Positions 31,984-33,756 of a stretch of DNA of 33,756 bases are shown here, one piece after another. This DNA comes from an uncultured bacterium (GTDB lineage Bacteria > Cyanobacteriota > Vampirovibrionia > Gastranaerophilales > Gastranaerophilaceae): NCBI GenBank assembly GCA_902797575.1, contig CADBTL010000023.1:1-33756 (forward strand), read 5' to 3'. The notes beneath the pieces are model-generated. The model saw only the letters and a program-made list of their open reading frames with translations, made no database searches and was not told where the DNA came from. The position numbers were made by a program, and so were the translations under genes. Position 1 is the stretch's first letter, and every line of letters begins with the position of its first letter.

Positions 31984-33723
31984 CTATGAGACTAAGAATG
32001 ACTGATAGTTTTGCTGCATTGAAGCTATCATATTTTCCATAGCTTGAAATTTCTTTTCTAATTGTGCTTTATACGTAGTAATACTTGAATTTTTCTTAGA
32101 GATTTTTTCTTCCGTCTTCTTAATATTACTATCTAATGTGCTCGTTTTTACATCAAAAAACCCGCTTACTGCTTTTAAACTTTGTTCAACAGTATCTTCC
32201 ATCATTGCAAATATACCATTATCACCTGATAATAATGATTTTACCGAATCAGGATTCTCTTGCAATGCCTGTAATAATTTATTCTTATCTAATGACAGAG
32301 AATTTGTATTTGTATTTAAATTACCTGCATCTGCAGATGCTGTAGAGATACCAATTTCTGATAATAATTTATATACACCGCCATTTGTTTCATTAGAACC
32401 GTTTGCGTAATTTCTGATTGTATTTTTAAGGCTTGTTAAAGAAGATTCCCCGTGAAGTTCAGCTCCGGATGCTGTAACTGTATCAATTTTGTCAATACAT
32501 GCATTATACGCATCAACAAAAGATTCCAATGCATCAACCAGTCCATCAGTATCTTGGGTAACTTTTAAGGTTGTTTTACCATCTTCTTCAGTATTTTCTC
32601 TTTTTAATGTAAGCGTAACACCATCTAATCTTGAAATATCAGATGTAACTGTATTAGATGTGGATACCATACTTGTTCCGTTTACTGTAAATATAGCATT
32701 TTGCCCAAGTTCTTGAGCTGAAGTAAACATTCTTGTTGCCAAAATATTTCCGTCTTCATCCCATTCCGATGTTGTTAATCCCATAACATCAGTAAAATTG
32801 CTTGTTCCTGCTTCGATATTAATGTATGAAGCACCCTCTTTTGTTGAAGTTATTGATAATTTTCCTGTTGCATCATCCCAGTATGCATATGCTTGAGCAG
32901 TATCACTGCTGTTAATATCTGCTATTAATGAAGATAATGTGGTATTTTCATCAATCGTAAAAGTAGCATCTCCTATAGTAAATGTTCCTGCTTTAATTTG
33001 TGAGCTAAAACCTGCATCTTCAGCAGTTAAAACAGAAGATATTGATGCTTTATATACGGAATTTGTTGATGTATAAGTTCCATCTTCTTGTCTTTCCAAG
33101 CCAAGAAGAGATACTAAGTTAGAAGTATCCGTTGTTGCACCTATATGTATAGAATCATTTTCATTGATTGCTGAAAATCTTAAAACACCGTCTTCATCAA
33201 TATCTAAATTTACACCAATATCTGCAAGACACGCTTTTAAATCTCCGACAGTATCTTCGGAGCCAACACTCACTGTATTTTTATGTCCGTTCACGTATGC
33301 CGTGAACGTACCATTCCCAATACCCAAACTATTTAGTGACGTTTCTTCATCAGCAATATGGCTTGCAGATTCTAATGATGTTGCCTTTGTAAATGTTGCA
33401 AGCTGTTGTACTGAGATATCATAACTTTGCTGCCTTGCACCTGCTTCAACAGTTGCAGTAAATATATCAGCATTTGAAGTTTCTGCAGTTGTACGAGCAA
33501 ATAGGTCAAATGTACCGCCAAATTTTGCATCTGTCAATTTTTCAATAGCAGTTCGTAAAGATGAAACAGCGCTGCGTGTATCATTTAGAACAGACTTTGT
33601 TGTTTGCTGAGATCTTAAAGATGTTTGCATCTTTGTAACATCCGCTTTTTTTACGGATATAAATGCATCGACCCATGAAGATGTATCTAAGCCTGAAACC
33701 AGACCGCTAAATGAAATTGACAT
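31984..33723 (-). CDS. fliD: Flagellar filament cap protein FliD
   Basis: FliD is exported by the flagellar apparatus and caps the growing filament, guiding flagellin folding. 579 residues. The N-terminus 'GLVSGLDTSSWVDAFISV' is the FliD_N hallmark, followed by 'LNDTRSAVSSLRTAIEKL' coiled coil. The middle is Thr/Ser-rich and strand-rich with repeated 'TFTI' / 'FTVNGT' segments of the D2/D3 domains. FliD_C follows: 'LVDALESFVDAYNACIDKID', 'GSNETNGGVYKLLSEIGIS', 'ALQENPDSVKSLLSG', then a C-terminal coiled coil 'KKTEEKISKKNSSITTY' and 'FQAMENMIASMQQNYQSF', shown as short pieces. No signal peptide, as expected. The start has AAAGGA ten bases upstream. Its promoter lies past the window end; flagellin and fliS are not seen here. 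Confidence 0.95.
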   Translation of the reverse strand: MSISFSGLVSGLDTSSWVDAFISVKKADVTKMQTSLRSQQTTKSVLNDTRSAVSSLRTAIEKLTDAKFGGTFDLFARTTAETSNADIFTATVEAGARQQSYDISVQQLATFTKATSLESASHIADEETSLNSLGIGNGTFTAYVNGHKNTVSVGSEDTVGDLKACLADIGVNLDIDEDGVLRFSAINENDSIHIGATTDTSNLVSLLGLERQEDGTYTSTNSVYKASISSVLTAEDAGFSSQIKAGTFTIGDATFTIDENTTLSSLIADINSSDTAQAYAYWDDATGKLSITSTKEGASYINIEAGTSNFTDVMGLTTSEWDEDGNILATRMFTSAQELGQNAIFTVNGTSMVSTSNTVTSDISRLDGVTLTLKRENTEEDGKTTLKVTQDTDGLVDALESFVDAYNACIDKIDTVTASGAELHGESSLTSLKNTIRNYANGSNETNGGVYKLLSEIGISTASADAGNLNTNTNSLSLDKNKLLQALQENPDSVKSLLSGDNGIFAMMEDTVEQSLKAVSGFFDVKTSTLDSNIKKTEEKISKKNSSITTYKAQLEKKFQAMENMIASMQQNYQSFLVS

Positions 33724-33756
33724 AATTCAAAATCCTTTTTGTTTTAAAAATATATA

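Noticed and set aside
1-33756. Mobile element, prophage, defence island, CRISPR array, tRNA or rRNA
   Set aside because: I looked for transposase and integrase motifs, regularly spaced repeats and tRNA-like cloverleaf ends in all gaps and found none.

Overview
The window is AT-rich bacterial chromosome with ordinary housekeeping gene content. I see no transposase, phage gene, CRISPR array, tRNA or rRNA. My best guess for the source is an anaerobic, flagellated member of the Melainabacteria/Vampirovibrionia (Cyanobacteriota), near the gut order Gastranaerophilales. This is inference. It rests on the low GC content, a GH57/DUF3536 protein of the type known from cyanobacteria, an oxygen-defence reverse rubrerythrin, L-lactate dehydrogenase, a flagellar export operon, and a lipoprotein-like protein with an N-terminal 'NISFKSK' tag that I associate with that lineage. 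A 16S or marker-gene placement would be needed to confirm it.

Layout. 1-5.8 kb is central carbon: the C-terminal end of pyruvate phosphate dikinase, a terminator, a divergent glucose-6-phosphate isomerase, then on the minus strand a secreted OB-like protein followed by a GH57/DUF3536 glucan enzyme. 5.9-9.7 kb (+) holds L-lactate dehydrogenase, a HAD phosphatase, an NAD-dependent epimerase and biotin synthase BioB. 9.7-10.5 kb (-) is a lipoprotein-like protein whose stop codon directly abuts that of bioB. 10.7-10.9 kb (+) is rpmB (bL28). 10.96-14.96 kb (-) is a flagellar operon read as fliM/fliN-like, fliO, fliP, fliQ, an unknown secreted protein, fliR.

15.1-17.6 kb (+) has a Gfo/Idh/MocA dehydrogenase, a membrane-anchored protein with a ribosomal L7/L12 C-terminal-like domain, a CDP-alcohol phosphatidyltransferase and TrmL. 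A strong bidirectional terminator separates these from reverse rubrerythrin (-). 18.4-26.2 kb (+) has a patatin-like lipase, a LysM membrane protein, RadA, a metal-dependent amidohydrolase and SMC. 26.3-27.9 kb (-) is a YuiF-type transporter translationally coupled to a small RWYD-repeat protein. 28.0-31.4 kb (+) is a GT2-like membrane protein with a cysteine-rich tail, a shortened dihydrolipoyl dehydrogenase and two small unknown genes. 31.5-33.7 kb (-) is the hibernation factor HPF and the flagellar cap protein FliD.

How it fits together. PPDK, PGI, the GH57 enzyme and LDH suggest storage-glucan turnover and fermentation. The flagellar genes are split: export gate plus switch at 11-15 kb, filament cap at 32-34 kb. 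The most unusual points are the flagellar operon (a pilus/secretin-N-like secreted protein between fliQ and fliR, a FliQ with a tail of about 75 residues, a switch protein with two SpoA-like domains), a membrane-tethered L7/L12-like domain, and a glycosyltransferase-like protein that has lost its usual catalytic motifs and gained a cysteine-rich C-terminus. I did not find a clear-cut defence or mobile system.
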